DNA of 64,000 nucleotides from Paenibacillus solanacearum (lineage in GTDB: Bacteria; Bacillota; Bacilli; Paenibacillales; NBRC-103111), in assembly GCF_910593845.1 (NCBI RefSeq), contig NZ_CAJVAS010000005.1, positions 62,001 to 126,000 of the forward strand, written 5' to 3'. Numbering within the stretch: the stretch's first letter is position 1; every line of letters begins with the position of its first letter. Under the pieces are notes generated by a model. That model was not told the DNA's origin. It was given only the letters and a program-made list of their open reading frames with translations, and made no database searches. Position numbers and translations under genes: made by a program. This document shows, in pieces, positions 8,832 to 17,911 of this stretch.

Positions 8832-9134
8832 ATGGCGGATCATAATCACAATGAAGACGGATTTATGCAGGAAGCACCGGACAAAAAATATACGGACGTC
8901 GGTACCGTATTGTCGCAAAGCAATGATTTAACGGCCGAGGAATTTCCGGAAGGCCCTTACGGCAGCAGCATCGAAGTCGAGAAGCTTGGGAAGAGCACGC
9001 CGTGGCGCGTGGACCAGCGATCGCCGAATACGTATACATATGAAAACCGCGAGCTGCACGCCGGGCTGTCTCGTGGCTACCCGGGTGCGCATGAGACGCA
9101 TGATTCGCCGGGAGACGACCGCGCCGAGGAATAG
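8832..9134 (+). CDS. Small acidic hypothetical protein
   Basis: A 100-residue, hydrophilic, acidic protein with no membrane segment, beginning MADHNHNEDGF. It contains a recognisable but unassigned block, WRVDQRSPNTYTYENRELH. I chose ATG 8832, with GGGAGTG upstream; the open frame continues to 8745 without a ribosome site. It is a single gene between the divergent HRDC gene and the ilvD terminator. I do not recognise a family; a short, soluble, spore-former-specific protein is plausible but unproven. Confidence 0.6.
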   Translation: MADHNHNEDGFMQEAPDKKYTDVGTVLSQSNDLTAEEFPEGPYGSSIEVEKLGKSTPWRVDQRSPNTYTYENRELHAGLSRGYPGAHETHDSPGDDRAEE

Positions 9135-9220
9135 CGTGGTGAGACGGACATACGCCGCGCTTGTTTCCAGACGTCCGTTGCGAGCGGGCTGCGTAGAGTA
9201 ACTCCATGCCGCATCAAAAC

Positions 9221-9273
9221 GCAAAAAACGCTGCCCCAGCCCGTTCCTTCGCGGAACGGTGCGGCACAGCGTT
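9221..9273 (-). terminator. Terminator of ilvD
   Basis: On the minus strand AACGCTG pairs with CAGCGTT around an inner CCGTTCC/GGAACGG hairpin, followed by TTTTTTGCG. Confidence 0.85.
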
Positions 9274-9289
9274 ATTGGTATAGCCTTAA

Positions 9290-10975
9290 TTAGATTTTCA
9301 TCACGCCGCCGGTGCTTGCGTTCGTTACAAGCTTGGAGTAACGGGCCAGGTAGCCGGTTTTTACTTTCGGCTCGAACCCTTTCCAGTTCGCTCTGCGGCG
9401 TTCGAATTCTTCGTCGCTGATGAGCAGCTCGATTTTGCGGTTCTCAAGATCCAGCTCGATGATATCGCCGTCCTCGACGAATGCAATCGGACCGCCTTCC
9501 GCCGCTTCCGGGGAAATGTGGCCGATGCTGATGCCGCGGGATGCGCCGGAGAAACGGCCGTCCGTAATCAGGCCGACCTTCGCGCCGAGACCCATACCGA
9601 CGATTTGCGACGTTGGCGCCAGCATTTCCGGCATCCCCGGACCACCCTTCGGCCCTTCGTAGCGAATAACGACGACATGTCCTTCTTTAACCTTGCCATT
9701 CGCAATGCCGGAGAGCGCGTCTTCCTGGGAATCGAAGCAGATCGCAGGTCCCTTATGGTAGCCGCCGACGGATTTATCAACCGCGCCGACCTTGATGATC
9801 GAGCCGTTCGGAGCGAGGTTGCCGAACAATACGGCAAGACCGCCGCGCTCGGAATGCGGATTGTCGAGCGGGTGGATAACGTCCTTGTCCAAAATTTCGC
9901 AGCCCGCTACGTTTTCGCGCAGCGTTTTGGCCGTAACGGTCAGGCAATCGCCGTGCAGCGCGCCCGGCTTCTTGAGCAGCTCGTTGATGATCGCGCTCAC
10001 GCCGCCTGCGTTATGCACGTCTTCGATATGATAATCGGAAGCCGGCGCAATTTTCGCCAGATGCGGTACGCGGTTGGCGATTTCGTTGATGCGCTCGATC
10101 GGGTATTCGAAGCCCGCTTCATGAGCCAGCGCCAGCGTGTGAAGCACCGTGTTCGTCGATCCGCCCATCGCCATGTCCAGCGCGAAAGCATTGTCGATCG
10201 CTTCCAGCGTTACGATATCGCGAGGCTTGATATCTTTCTCGATCAGTTCCATCAGCTGCTTCGCGGAACGCTTCACGAATTCTCTGCGATCTTCGGAGAT
10301 CGCAAGAATCGTGCCGTTGCCCGGAAGCGCAAGGCCGAGACCTTCGGCCAGACAGTTCATCGAGTTGGCTGTGAACATACCGGAACAGGAACCGCAAGTC
10401 GGGCAGCCGAACTGCTCAAGCTCCTGCAAGCTTTTCTCGTCGATTTTGCCGACCTGGAACGCGCCGACGCCTTCGAATACGGAAGTAAGCGAGATAGCGC
10501 GGCCGTCGCTCGTTCTGCCCGCTTTCATCGGCCCGCCGCTGACCATAATCGTCGGGATGTTGACGCGCAGCGCGCCCATCATCATGCCCGGCGTAATTTT
10601 GTCGCAGTTCGGGATGCAGACCATGCCGTCGAACCAGTGCGCGGAAACGACCGTTTCCAGGGAGTCTGCAATAATTTCACGGCTCGGCAGGGAATAACGC
10701 ATGCCGATATGCCCCATCGCAATGCCGTCGTCAACGCCAATTGTATTGAATTCAAACGGAACGCCGCCTGCTTCACGGATCGCTTCTTTGACGATCTTAC
10801 CGAACTCCTGCAGGTGAACGTGCCCCGGAATAATGTCGATATAAGAGTTGCAAACCGCGATGAACGGCTTGTCGAAATCCTCCTCTTTGACGCCTGCCGC
10901 TCGAAGCAAACTGCGGTGCGGTGCGCGGTCAAAGCCTTTTTTAATCATGTCGCTTCTCATTTTTGCTTTGGACAT
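9290..10975 (-). CDS. ilvD: Dihydroxy-acid dehydratase
   Basis: A 561-residue Fe-S enzyme that dehydrates 2,3-dihydroxy-isovalerate and its homologue in valine, isoleucine and leucine synthesis. Cluster-ligand motifs are visible as [10 protein letters not shown] and [16 protein letters not shown], and the length is normal. I chose ATG 10975 ([10 protein letters not shown]), with GGAGG 11 bases upstream; the frame extends to 11008 without a better site. Upstream, a minus-strand TACAAT box near 11044-11049 with a weak TTTCAA is a plausible promoter. No other ilv/leu genes are adjacent, so it is probably transcribed alone. Confidence 0.95.
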   Translation of the reverse strand: MSKAKMRSDMIKKGFDRAPHRSLLRAAGVKEEDFDKPFIAVCNSYIDIIPGHVHLQEFGKIVKEAIREAGGVPFEFNTIGVDDGIAMGHIGMRYSLPSREIIADSLETVVSAHWFDGMVCIPNCDKITPGMMMGALRVNIPTIMVSGGPMKAGRTSDGRAISLTSVFEGVGAFQVGKIDEKSLQELEQFGCPTCGSCSGMFTANSMNCLAEGLGLALPGNGTILAISEDRREFVKRSAKQLMELIEKDIKPRDIVTLEAIDNAFALDMAMGGSTNTVLHTLALAHEAGFEYPIERINEIANRVPHLAKIAPASDYHIEDVHNAGGVSAIINELLKKPGALHGDCLTVTAKTLRENVAGCEILDKDVIHPLDNPHSERGGLAVLFGNLAPNGSIIKVGAVDKSVGGYHKGPAICFDSQEDALSGIANGKVKEGHVVVIRYEGPKGGPGMPEMLAPTSQIVGMGLGAKVGLITDGRFSGASRGISIGHISPEAAEGGPIAFVEDGDIIELDLENRKIELLISDEEFERRRANWKGFEPKVKTGYLARYSKLVTNASTGGVMKI

Positions 10976-11121
10976 TTCGCCTGAAGCCTCCGTTTCTATA
11001 CGAATCAAGTAGTAATCCTTTAATGCCTAATAATCTCCTACAGATTGTACCATGTTTCAGCGAAATTGAAAATGTGAGGCAGGCGGCAAAATAAGCCTTG
11101 CCGGAGCGAATGCGCTCTTTT

Positions 11122-11151
11122 TTGCCGCTCGGCGCGGGAATCTGTTATAAT
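11122..11151 (+). promoter_or_regulatory. Probable promoter of the DUF3055-like gene
   Basis: TTGCCG, an 18-base spacer and TATAAT lie 44 bases before the start codon. The -35 overlaps the T run of a small hairpin (GAGCG/CGCTC). Confidence 0.5.
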
Positions 11152-11194
11152 TCGGATAGCTTTCAGAATAACGATGTACCGAGGGGGGAACGGC

Positions 11195-11488
11195 ATGAAG
11201 GAATTCGATTTTTTGTACGACGGCACCGAAGAGACGAAAACCCGCTTCGTATGCGTCGTAGGCGAGTCGCTGCGGCGTTTTGATTTGGCGATTACGTCGA
11301 CGAACCGGTTTTACGGGAAAATGCTCGTCACAGACTTGCAAATGGGCCGTACGGCGGTCATCGGACCGGATGATTTGGATGAAGAAGGCTACCTGGAGCA
11401 TGTCTACAAGCTGAACGAGGAAGAAGCAGCCGAGCTCAAGGCGTTCTTGTCCGAAGTGGTAGGACCGATCAGCTTCACCGATATATAA
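11195..11488 (+). CDS. DUF3055 (SAV0927-like) small cytosolic protein
   Basis: A 97-residue soluble protein. The sequence (FDLAITSTNRFYGK, then MGRTAVIGPDDLDEEGYLEH) matches my memory of the DUF3055/SAV0927 family found across Bacillales, whose function is unknown. I chose ATG 11195 (MKEFDFLYDG) because the GAGGGGGG ribosome site lies directly upstream. A strong terminator follows, so it is monocistronic. The family assignment needs a profile search; the gene itself is well supported. Confidence 0.72.
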   Translation: MKEFDFLYDGTEETKTRFVCVVGESLRRFDLAITSTNRFYGKMLVTDLQMGRTAVIGPDDLDEEGYLEHVYKLNEEEAAELKAFLSEVVGPISFTDI

Positions 11489-11518
11489 GCGTCCGTCGAG
11501 AGATGTGCCCGATGTACG

Positions 11519-11566
11519 AAAAAGCCGATCCTGACCGTGACGAACGGAGTCAGAATCGGCTTTTTT
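11519..11566 (+). terminator. Intrinsic terminator
   Basis: AAAGCCGAT and CTGAC pair with GTCAG and ATCGGCTTT, followed by a T run. It probably also serves the convergent cupin gene. Confidence 0.85.
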
Positions 11567-11583
11567 ACTCGTTTCGGCCATGC

Positions 11584-11901
11584 TTAGCGCTTCACGAGAT
11601 CTTCCCTGACCGGCGTAAACGAATCGAGCAGCGCGCTCGGTTCCAGCGCCCGGCAGCCATGCTTCGCTCCACTAGGAATGTAGATCGTCTCGCCGGCGGA
11701 GATTACTTTCTTGTCGCCGTCGACGGTAAATTCAAGCTTCCCTCTCAAGCAGTAGGACAACTGCTCATGCGGATGGCTGTGGATGTATCCTTCCGCGCCT
11801 TCTTCAAAGTGCACTTCCATCATCATCAATCCTGCGCCCGGCTCGAAAATTTTACGTTTGACGCCCGGCTCCGCATTTTCCCATACATTGATGTTGCTCA
11901 T
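11584..11901 (-). CDS. Small cupin-domain protein
   Basis: A 105-residue single-domain cupin. Cupin motif 1 is visible with metal ligands in the HSHPHEQLSYCLRG block plus the downstream glutamate region; motif 2 includes IPSGAKHGCRAL. Such proteins range from sugar epimerase-like enzymes to dioxygenases and sensors, and the sequence does not decide the substrate. I chose ATG 11901 (MSNINVWEN), preceded by GGAGGG. It is a single gene, and no partner enzyme is adjacent. Confidence 0.8.
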   Translation of the reverse strand: MSNINVWENAEPGVKRKIFEPGAGLMMMEVHFEEGAEGYIHSHPHEQLSYCLRGKLEFTVDGDKKVISAGETIYIPSGAKHGCRALEPSALLDSFTPVREDLVKR

Positions 11902-12045
11902 TGGATTCCCTCCGCTTCGGTGACGTGGCTTAGTCATTGCGTAACTTCCATTATACCCGATGGCGGGACAAAGACGTAGCGGATTTTTTCAGGTGGGGCA
12001 GGCCTTTTTACAGGTTTGCCCTCGGACGGAACCATCCCGAACCGG

Positions 12046-12558
12046 CTATTCCCAAGGAAACCTCATCGTTAAGTAATCCGCGAATTTGCGGCTTTCCTCC
12101 CGCCGCATTCGGCGCATCTCCGCACGGTGCACCGCCGTTTCGTGCAGCCGCTTCTCTTCCTCGGTCTGCGGCACGACTTGCGGCACAGGTACTGTCTTCC
12201 CGTTCTCATCCAGCGCGACGAACGTCAGAAACGCAGTCGCTGCGATATGCCGAACGCCGGTCCGCAAATCCTCGGTGATCACCTTGACGAACACTTCCAT
12301 CGAGCTGCGCCCCGTCCACGTAACAAACGACTCCAGACAAACCGAATCCGTCGGGCGGACCGGCAGCAAAAAATCGACCGAGTCGGTCGAAGCGGTCACG
12401 ACCATTTGACGGCAATGCTTCGTCGCGGCAATCGAGGCGATATCGTCGATATACGCCATTAATTTGCCTCCGAACAGCGTATCGTGGTTGTTGACATCCG
12501 TCGGGAATACCCGCGACGTTTTATAGCAGCGGGATTCGTTAGCGTACCTTTGTTCCAT
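12046..12558 (-). CDS. Acyl-CoA thioesterase, hotdog fold (YkhA-like)
   Basis: A 170-residue hotdog-fold protein of the cytosolic acyl-CoA hydrolase type. The conserved NNHDTLFGGKLMAYIDDIAS block contains the usual Asn/Asp active-site region, and RSSMEVFVKV matches the second half of the fold. It should hydrolyse acyl-CoA to free acid and CoA; chain-length preference cannot be read from sequence. I chose ATG 12558 (MEQRYAN) with AAAGGAG about 10 bases upstream; the ATG at 12567 is too close to the site. The gene is monocistronic, divergent from the pirin gene. Confidence 0.82.
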   Translation of the reverse strand: MEQRYANESRCYKTSRVFPTDVNNHDTLFGGKLMAYIDDIASIAATKHCRQMVVTASTDSVDFLLPVRPTDSVCLESFVTWTGRSSMEVFVKVITEDLRTGVRHIAATAFLTFVALDENGKTVPVPQVVPQTEEEKRLHETAVHRAEMRRMRREESRKFADYLTMRFPWE

Positions 12559-12742
12559 GCAGTCCATTCTCCTTTAGCCCTGTACGATTGTATTGCTTCT
12601 GACTCTTAGAATACCACAGTCCTCCAAGGCTCATCACGAAAAAACAGCCGGGCCCTCGGAGAAGCGAAGTTCGCCCGACGGCCACACCGTGCCGCAACGT
12701 ACGCCTGGAATTTGTCGGAGAGCAACGTGTAGGACACAAAGA

Positions 12743-12788
12743 TTGACAGAAGAAATATTTCGTTCTATAATAATCTTAAATTTAAGAT
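12743..12788 (+). promoter_or_regulatory. Consensus promoter with a palindromic operator (pirin gene)
   Basis: TTGACA (12743-12748), a 17-base spacer and TATAAT (12766-12771) form a perfect vegetative promoter. Directly after the -10 box is the perfect 16-base palindrome ATCTTAAATTTAAGAT (12773-12788), covering the transcription start. Its ATCT...AGAT spacing is like operators of MarR-type quinone sensors (MhqR class). No regulator gene is adjacent. Confidence 0.85.
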
Positions 12789-12830
12789 ATATAAAATAAA
12801 GATGATTCATGGAGAAAGGGTGTGCTTTTC

Positions 12831-13607
12831 ATGACCATTCGCAACTATTCCCCTGCCGAGCAAGCGGTTGGCGCCTTTGACGGCGGAACGATTACAGAGC
12901 AGAAGCCGATCGGGTTCCCCGGAGAGGGCTCGGCAGTACGTCGCGTGGGGCCGCTCTTTTACTGGGCTTGGTTCCAATCGGAACAGGGCGGCCGCCTTCC
13001 GCTGCATCCGCACCGGGGCTTTGAAATTTTGACGTATGTGCTTCATGGTGAGGTGAATCACCGCGATTCGCTCGGCCGGGCAAGCTTGGTCGGCACGGGG
13101 GGCGCGCAGGTGATGCAAACCGGCCGCGGCGTGTCGCATGCCGAAGAATTCCGCGCCGGCGTATCCGGCTTCCAAATCTGGTTCGAGCCGTACTACGGCG
13201 ACGCTGTCAAGCGTGTTCCGACGTATACGCAGTACGAACACGAGCAGTTCCCCGCGTCATTGGATGCAGACGGATCCGTCAAGACGGTCATCGGCCCCGG
13301 CGCGCCGATCGACTTGGTAGCCGACGTGCGCATGTGGGACGTCGCACTGGAAGCCGGCCGCGGCCGCGCCTTCGATATTCCGGCGGGCTACTCGATGGCT
13401 GGACTCGTCGTAGAGGGCGAATCGGCGCATTGGTCCTTTGGCGGCGAGAACGCGAACGTGCCGCTCAAGCATTTTGCCGTAGCCGATGCAGCGGACGACA
13501 GCCGGCTGCTCATTCAAGCCGGTGGTGAACAAGCGGCGCGTATCATTCTGATTCAAGTGCCGACGGAGCTCGGATACTTGCCCTACAACAAGATCCCGCT
13601 AACGTAA
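12831..13607 (+). CDS. Pirin family protein (YhhW/YhaK-like bicupin)
   Basis: A 258-residue pirin-like bicupin. The metal-binding set is visible in HPHRGFEILTYVL, NHRDSLG and the GRGVSHAEEF motif. Bacterial short pirins such as YhhW act as quercetinases or redox-linked proteins with Fe; which applies here is not decidable from sequence. I chose ATG 12831, 10 bases after AAGGG; the GTG at 12822 is too close. The single-gene unit has a perfect promoter overlapped by a palindrome, which implies tight repression and strong induction, possibly by quinones or electrophiles (inference). Confidence 0.87.
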   Translation: MTIRNYSPAEQAVGAFDGGTITEQKPIGFPGEGSAVRRVGPLFYWAWFQSEQGGRLPLHPHRGFEILTYVLHGEVNHRDSLGRASLVGTGGAQVMQTGRGVSHAEEFRAGVSGFQIWFEPYYGDAVKRVPTYTQYEHEQFPASLDADGSVKTVIGPGAPIDLVADVRMWDVALEAGRGRAFDIPAGYSMAGLVVEGESAHWSFGGENANVPLKHFAVADAADDSRLLIQAGGEQAARIILIQVPTELGYLPYNKIPLT

Positions 13608-13645
13608 ATCGGAAGGGACGAGACCTCTAATCTCATAATCAACGA

Positions 13646-13693
13646 CAACAAGCCAATACGCGCGTACATCTTACGCCGCGTATTGGCTTGTTG
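13646..13693. terminator. Bidirectional terminator
   Basis: CAACAAGCCAATACGCG pairs with CGCGTATTGGCTTGTTG, a 17-base-pair stem between the convergent pirin and exonuclease genes. Confidence 0.85.
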
Positions 13694-13773
13694 AACATGA
13701 AATGGCGGATAACGCGAACCATAGATACTTTACACAGCAGTTTTTCCGGTGCTTGCCGTCTGTCCCGCCCCCG

Positions 13774-14658
13774 TTACCCGATCAGCCTGTCCAGCCCTTT
13801 GAATTCGAGCTCTTCAAACTTGCTGAGCACCGTTTGCCGGTCCATCTCCCAGAAGCACGACTCCAGCGCGCAGGCCACCGGCGCCTCCAAGCATATGGTG
13901 GCAAGGCTTCTCGACAGATGAAGCATATCGAGCTGGGCTTCGATTTTGGAACGGACGCCTTTCGGCAGCTGCGCCATATTTTCCAGAATCCCATCCACGG
14001 AGCCGTATTCGATGAGCAGCTTCAGCGCCGTTTTCTCGCCGATCCCCTTCACGCCCGGATAGTTGTCCGCCGTATCGCCCATCAATCCTTTCAGATCAAT
14101 AATTTGCTGTGGCGTCAGCTGCTTCTCCTCCAGCAGCGTTTTGGGGGTATAAACAGCATAATTGCCTTGCCCTTTCTTCATGATGACGACGTGAACCGTA
14201 TCGGAGACAAGCTGCAGCATGTCATGATCGCCTGTCAGTATGTATACTTGCGCTTCCTCGCCGTACAGCTTGGCGAGCGTGCCGATGCAATCATCGGCCT
14301 CAAAGCCCGGCACGCCGATGTTGACGACGCCGAAGCTGGCGGTCATTTCCTTCACCAGATCGAACTGCGGAATAAGCTCTTCGGGGCAATCGACCCGATT
14401 GGCCTTGTAATCGCTGAACTGCTCGCTGCGGAACGTCTTGCTTCCCATGTCCCAGCAGCATACGACGTGGCTCGGCTTGAAGCGCTGCACCGCGTCCCAA
14501 AAATATTTCACGAAACCGAACACCGCGTTGGTCGGAACGCCCGCCTTTGTCTTCATAATGTAGCCGCCGTACGATGTCGCGTAAAAAGCGCGGAACAGCA
14601 GCGCCATGCCGTCGACCATCAGCACTTTGGGCGGCATGTTGTGATTCTCGGTTGTCAT
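13774..14658 (-). CDS. 5'-3' exonuclease (FEN-type, YpcP-like)
   Basis: A 294-residue stand-alone flap/5' nuclease resembling the N-terminal domain of DNA polymerase I. Acidic metal-binding clusters are visible (MVDGMALLFRAFYA, CCWDMGS, FEADDCIGTLA, LTGDHDMLQL, LMGDTADNYPGVKGIGEKTA), including the helix-hairpin-helix after the last one. It should process 5' flaps and RNA primers in replication or repair. I chose ATG 14658 with GGGAG 8 bases upstream. Its promoter region at 14679-14705 contains an inverted repeat over the -10 box, suggesting a repressor. Confidence 0.88.
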   Translation of the reverse strand: MTTENHNMPPKVLMVDGMALLFRAFYATSYGGYIMKTKAGVPTNAVFGFVKYFWDAVQRFKPSHVVCCWDMGSKTFRSEQFSDYKANRVDCPEELIPQFDLVKEMTASFGVVNIGVPGFEADDCIGTLAKLYGEEAQVYILTGDHDMLQLVSDTVHVVIMKKGQGNYAVYTPKTLLEEKQLTPQQIIDLKGLMGDTADNYPGVKGIGEKTALKLLIEYGSVDGILENMAQLPKGVRSKIEAQLDMLHLSRSLATICLEAPVACALESCFWEMDRQTVLSKFEELEFKGLDRLIG

Positions 14659-14678
14659 CCGCATCTCTCCCTATTCTC

Positions 14679-14705
14679 TTATGCTATGAAATGATTATAG
14701 CATAA
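14679..14705 (-). promoter_or_regulatory. Extended -10 promoter overlapped by an inverted repeat
   Basis: On the minus strand TGCTATAAT is an extended -10 box 35 bases before the exonuclease start; the -35 is weak. The arms TTATGCTAT and ATAGCATAA (9 bases each, 9-base loop) cover the -10 box and start site, as an operator would. Confidence 0.55.
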
Positions 14706-14827
14706 AATACTTTTTCATAGAGTCGGCCCATTCGTATGGAACGAGCCGGAGCTATGCATGTTCATGGCAATTTTGGTAACAATAAGCTTCAAGTTCCAGC
14801 ACTAACCTGTAAGGGAATCGATGGACC

Positions 14828-16399
14828 ATGTGGAAATTGTTCCTGGGCAAGAATCGTCCGAACCGCCGTTCCCCCGCGGTGGCCGCCCAACCCCGGCACA
14901 ATCCGGATCCGGAGGGACGCGGCTGCACTCTGATCTCGCGGGCTTTACCGGATAACATGAAGCGGATTGCGGAAGCCTTCGCCCACTGCGAGGACTTGAT
15001 TCAAGATCATTGGAGATACGGACCCGATCTCTCGCATACAGCGTTCTCCGTCTATTTCGAAACGCTGCTTGAGCACAAGGAATTGAACTACATGAAGGAA
15101 TCGCTGCAGGATCTTGTCGCTCACGAGGTTGGGCCGGCCGAGACGATTACGCCCGAGCAAGTGATGTCGTTTTTTGAGAGAAACGGCGTTTCCGCCAAAT
15201 CGGCGAAAGTGCTCTACGATTTTGACGAAGCCTTATCCCATATTTTGGACGGGGACATCGTCATCTTTTTCGATCATTGGGATAAAGCGCTGCGCTATTC
15301 GTCGCGCGGACTGGTGACGAGACAAATTACCGAATCGATCACCGAACCGGTCGTACAAGGACCGCATATGAGCGCCGTCGAGGATCTCAATAAAAATATC
15401 GGGTTGCTTCGAGATCTGCTCAAATCATGCAAGCTCAAGGTCGAGAAGAAGACAGTCGGAACAGAAAGCCGCCGAACCGTCGCTTTCAGCTACTTGGAGG
15501 GAGCGGTGAATCCGGAAACGCTAGCCGAGTTCAAACGCCGCATCTCCCAGATCGACGCGGAAGAAATTTTGGAGACGTCGTATTTGGAGGAATGGCTTGA
15601 CGAAGCCTCCTCTTCTCCCTTCCCTCAAGTCCGCTACACGGAACGGCCGGATGTCGCAATCGCCGGTCTGCTGGACGGCAAAATCGTCGCCATGGTCAGC
15701 GGTACGCCGACGCTCCTGATATGCCCAGGTTTATTCTTTGAGTTTTTTTCGGCCAGCGAAGACTACTATCACCGAACCGTCTTCACTTCCTTAATCCGGC
15801 TGCTCCGGGTCGGAGCGTTTCTGATCGCGCTGCTGCTGCCGAGCACGTATATCGCCTTATCTACTTTCCATTCCGAGCTGCTCCCGACCGTTCTGCTTCT
15901 CGCGATACTCGATACAAGAGAAGGCATTCCGTTTCCCGCCTTTATCGAAGCGCTGATTATGGAGTTTTTTTTCGAGCTGCTGCGGGAAGCCGGCATTCGT
16001 CTGCCTCGGCCGATCGGCTCCGCCGTCAGCATCGTGGGCGCGCTCGTCATCGGTCAGGCGGCGATTCAGGCCAAGATCGCTTCGCCGGTCATGGTCATCG
16101 TCGTCGCCCTGACGGGAATCGCTTCGTTCGCGCTGCCGCAGTACAATATGGCGGTCGCGATCCGAATATTGCGTTTCCCGCTCATGATTCTTGCCGCTAC
16201 GCTCGGCGGGCTCGGGATTATGACCGGCTTCCTGCTGACGTTCCTGCATCTGGCCAGCTTGCGCTCGCTCGGCCAGCCCTATTTGGCGACGATGGCGCCG
16301 CTGGAAATCAAACAGCTGCGCGATGTGTTTTTCATTGTTCCGCGCAAACTATTGACACAGCATCCGCGCAACCGCCATTTGCACAAAAAAAATCCGTAA
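14828..16399 (+). CDS. Spore germination receptor A subunit (GerAA family)
   Basis: A 523-residue A subunit of a Ger-type nutrient receptor in the inner spore membrane. A large soluble N-terminal domain (to about residue 300) precedes about five membrane segments in the C-terminal half. The family signature REAGIRLPRPIGSAVSIVGALVIGQAA is present in part as LREAGIRLPRPIGSAVSIVG. ATG 14828 follows AAGGGA by about 10 bases. It is the first gene of an A-C-D-like-B operon; expression in the forespore under sigma G is expected, but I could not identify a convincing sigma-G promoter. Confidence 0.92.
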   Translation: MWKLFLGKNRPNRRSPAVAAQPRHNPDPEGRGCTLISRALPDNMKRIAEAFAHCEDLIQDHWRYGPDLSHTAFSVYFETLLEHKELNYMKESLQDLVAHEVGPAETITPEQVMSFFERNGVSAKSAKVLYDFDEALSHILDGDIVIFFDHWDKALRYSSRGLVTRQITESITEPVVQGPHMSAVEDLNKNIGLLRDLLKSCKLKVEKKTVGTESRRTVAFSYLEGAVNPETLAEFKRRISQIDAEEILETSYLEEWLDEASSSPFPQVRYTERPDVAIAGLLDGKIVAMVSGTPTLLICPGLFFEFFSASEDYYHRTVFTSLIRLLRVGAFLIALLLPSTYIALSTFHSELLPTVLLLAILDTREGIPFPAFIEALIMEFFFELLREAGIRLPRPIGSAVSIVGALVIGQAAIQAKIASPVMVIVVALTGIASFALPQYNMAVAIRILRFPLMILAATLGGLGIMTGFLLTFLHLASLRSLGQPYLATMAPLEIKQLRDVFFIVPRKLLTQHPRNRHLHKKNP

Positions 16400-16460
16400 G
16401 CATCATTGTTCCGAACGGTTCTTTCCGTAGACGAGGAGCGGATGAAAGGAGGATGCACAT

Positions 16461-17621
16461 TTGAGACCGCGCCTGACCATCGCCTTTTGTTCCATTATGC
16501 TCTTCATCCTATCCGGCTGCGGAGATAAAGCGGAGCTGACTGAATTCGGGTTTGTCCAGGCGGTGGCCGTCGATCTGACGGACAAGGGGACCATTGCGCT
16601 GACGACCCACTTCTACAACCCGACGGGCGGGGGCGAAACGAACGTGGCCGTCAAGCAAGGTCAGCGCGGTCTCAATATTCGGACGGAAGGCGACACGACC
16701 TTCGAAGCGGTGCGCGATATCCCGATCCACCTCGGGAGAAAAGCGAAATGGGACCACATGCGCATCATTTTGATCGGAGAAGCGATTGCCCGGTCGCAAA
16801 GCCTTGGAGAAGTGCTCGATTATTTTTCCCGGGATCACGAACCGCGCGCTACCGTACTTGTGCTGCTGACCAAAGGCAGCGCAGCGGGGTATCTGCACGT
16901 CGCTCCGTTTATCGAATATACGATTGGCCAGCAACTGCGGGAAATCGAAGATTCGGGATCGCGGTATTCCGCCAAGACGACCAAGATCCCGCTGCTCGAT
17001 CTGGCCATCCAATTAAGAAGCGAAGCCGGTGTGGCGGCACTTCCCTACGTCTACAGCCAGAACGCGGAGAAAAAAATACTGTCCGTCGCCGGGATCGCGC
17101 TGCTGAAGGATGGCAAGCTCTCCGGGAACATTTTGACGCCTAGCAATACGCAATATTGGTTAATGCTCACGGACCGTTACAAGAGCGGTGTAATCGAGTT
17201 TCCCTGCGGCGACGACACGAAGAAAAACGGAAAAGAATCGCTTGAGGTCATGTCCTTGAAAACGATCGTGAAGCCGGTCATCCTCAACGATACGCTTGAA
17301 ATCCGCGTACGTACCAAAATCAAAGGCTCGGTGTCCGAGCTTCAGTGCTCTTCGCTGGATACGAAGGAAGAAACCGACCGGTTTGAGGATCATATTAAAA
17401 AAACAGTTGAGCGAGGAATGCGGAATATGATTGCCGTTCTGCAAAAAAGACAGCTGGACGCCCTTGGCATCGGGGATCAAATTTACCGAAAAAACCCGCA
17501 GCTGTGGAGAAGGTGGAAGCCGGATTGGGGAGAGCGCTTTGCACAGAGCCGCTTTGTCATCGAACTGGAAGTCAACGTATTGAATACCGGAATGACCGTA
17601 GGAAATCCTTTCTCGAAGTAA
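16461..17621 (+). CDS. Spore germination lipoprotein, C subunit (Ger(x)C family)
   Basis: A 386-residue C subunit of a germination receptor. The N-terminal lipoprotein signal ends in the lipobox LSGC (Cys about residue 20), so the mature protein is lipid-anchored on the outer face of the inner spore membrane. The Ger(x)C blocks LTEFGFVQAVAVD and HMRIILIGEAIA are visible. Translation starts at TTG 16461, 8 bases after AAAGGAGG. It is the second gene of the germination operon, 61 bases after the A subunit. Confidence 0.92.
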   Translation: MRPRLTIAFCSIMLFILSGCGDKAELTEFGFVQAVAVDLTDKGTIALTTHFYNPTGGGETNVAVKQGQRGLNIRTEGDTTFEAVRDIPIHLGRKAKWDHMRIILIGEAIARSQSLGEVLDYFSRDHEPRATVLVLLTKGSAAGYLHVAPFIEYTIGQQLREIEDSGSRYSAKTTKIPLLDLAIQLRSEAGVAALPYVYSQNAEKKILSVAGIALLKDGKLSGNILTPSNTQYWLMLTDRYKSGVIEFPCGDDTKKNGKESLEVMSLKTIVKPVILNDTLEIRVRTKIKGSVSELQCSSLDTKEETDRFEDHIKKTVERGMRNMIAVLQKRQLDALGIGDQIYRKNPQLWRRWKPDWGERFAQSRFVIELEVNVLNTGMTVGNPFSK

Positions 17622-17656
17622 CCGGTCCGGTATGTGTAGAACGAGGTGATATCGCG

Positions 17657-17902
17657 ATGGTTGGAAAATGCATTTTTTTATTCCTGCTATTTGCCATGAT
17701 GCTCGGCTGCGACCGTTCGCGTTGGAAACGGACGAGTGTTCGGGGGCGCATCTTGTACGGCGTACTCCTGCTTCCCTCCATGTACCTCGGCATCCTATTT
17801 GCAGCGGATCTGCAATGGCCGAATCTGAACGATCTCATCTCATACTTTTTGGGCGAGCCGGCCAAACGCATTGTCGAATCGGTCAAGCTTCCGCCCCCGT
17901 GA
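17657..17902 (+). CDS. Small two-TM protein in the germination operon (D-subunit-like)
   Basis: An 81-residue protein between the C and B subunit genes. It has an N-terminal hydrophobic segment (about residues 4-17) and a second one (about 33-51), separated by a basic loop RSRWKRTSVRGR. This size and topology match the small D subunits reported for some Bacillus Ger receptors, which modulate germination rate. A GAGGTGAT ribosome site precedes ATG 17657. The first segment ends MMLGC, a weak lipobox, so lipid modification cannot be excluded. The D-subunit assignment rests on context and topology. Confidence 0.7.
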   Translation: MVGKCIFLFLLFAMMLGCDRSRWKRTSVRGRILYGVLLLPSMYLGILFAADLQWPNLNDLISYFLGEPAKRIVESVKLPPP

Positions 17903-17911
17903 AGGTGATGA

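Noticed and set aside
9518..10984. 488-codon plus-strand frame opposite ilvD
   Set aside because: ilvD is an intact, highly conserved gene on the other strand; the frame is arginine-rich with no ribosome site.
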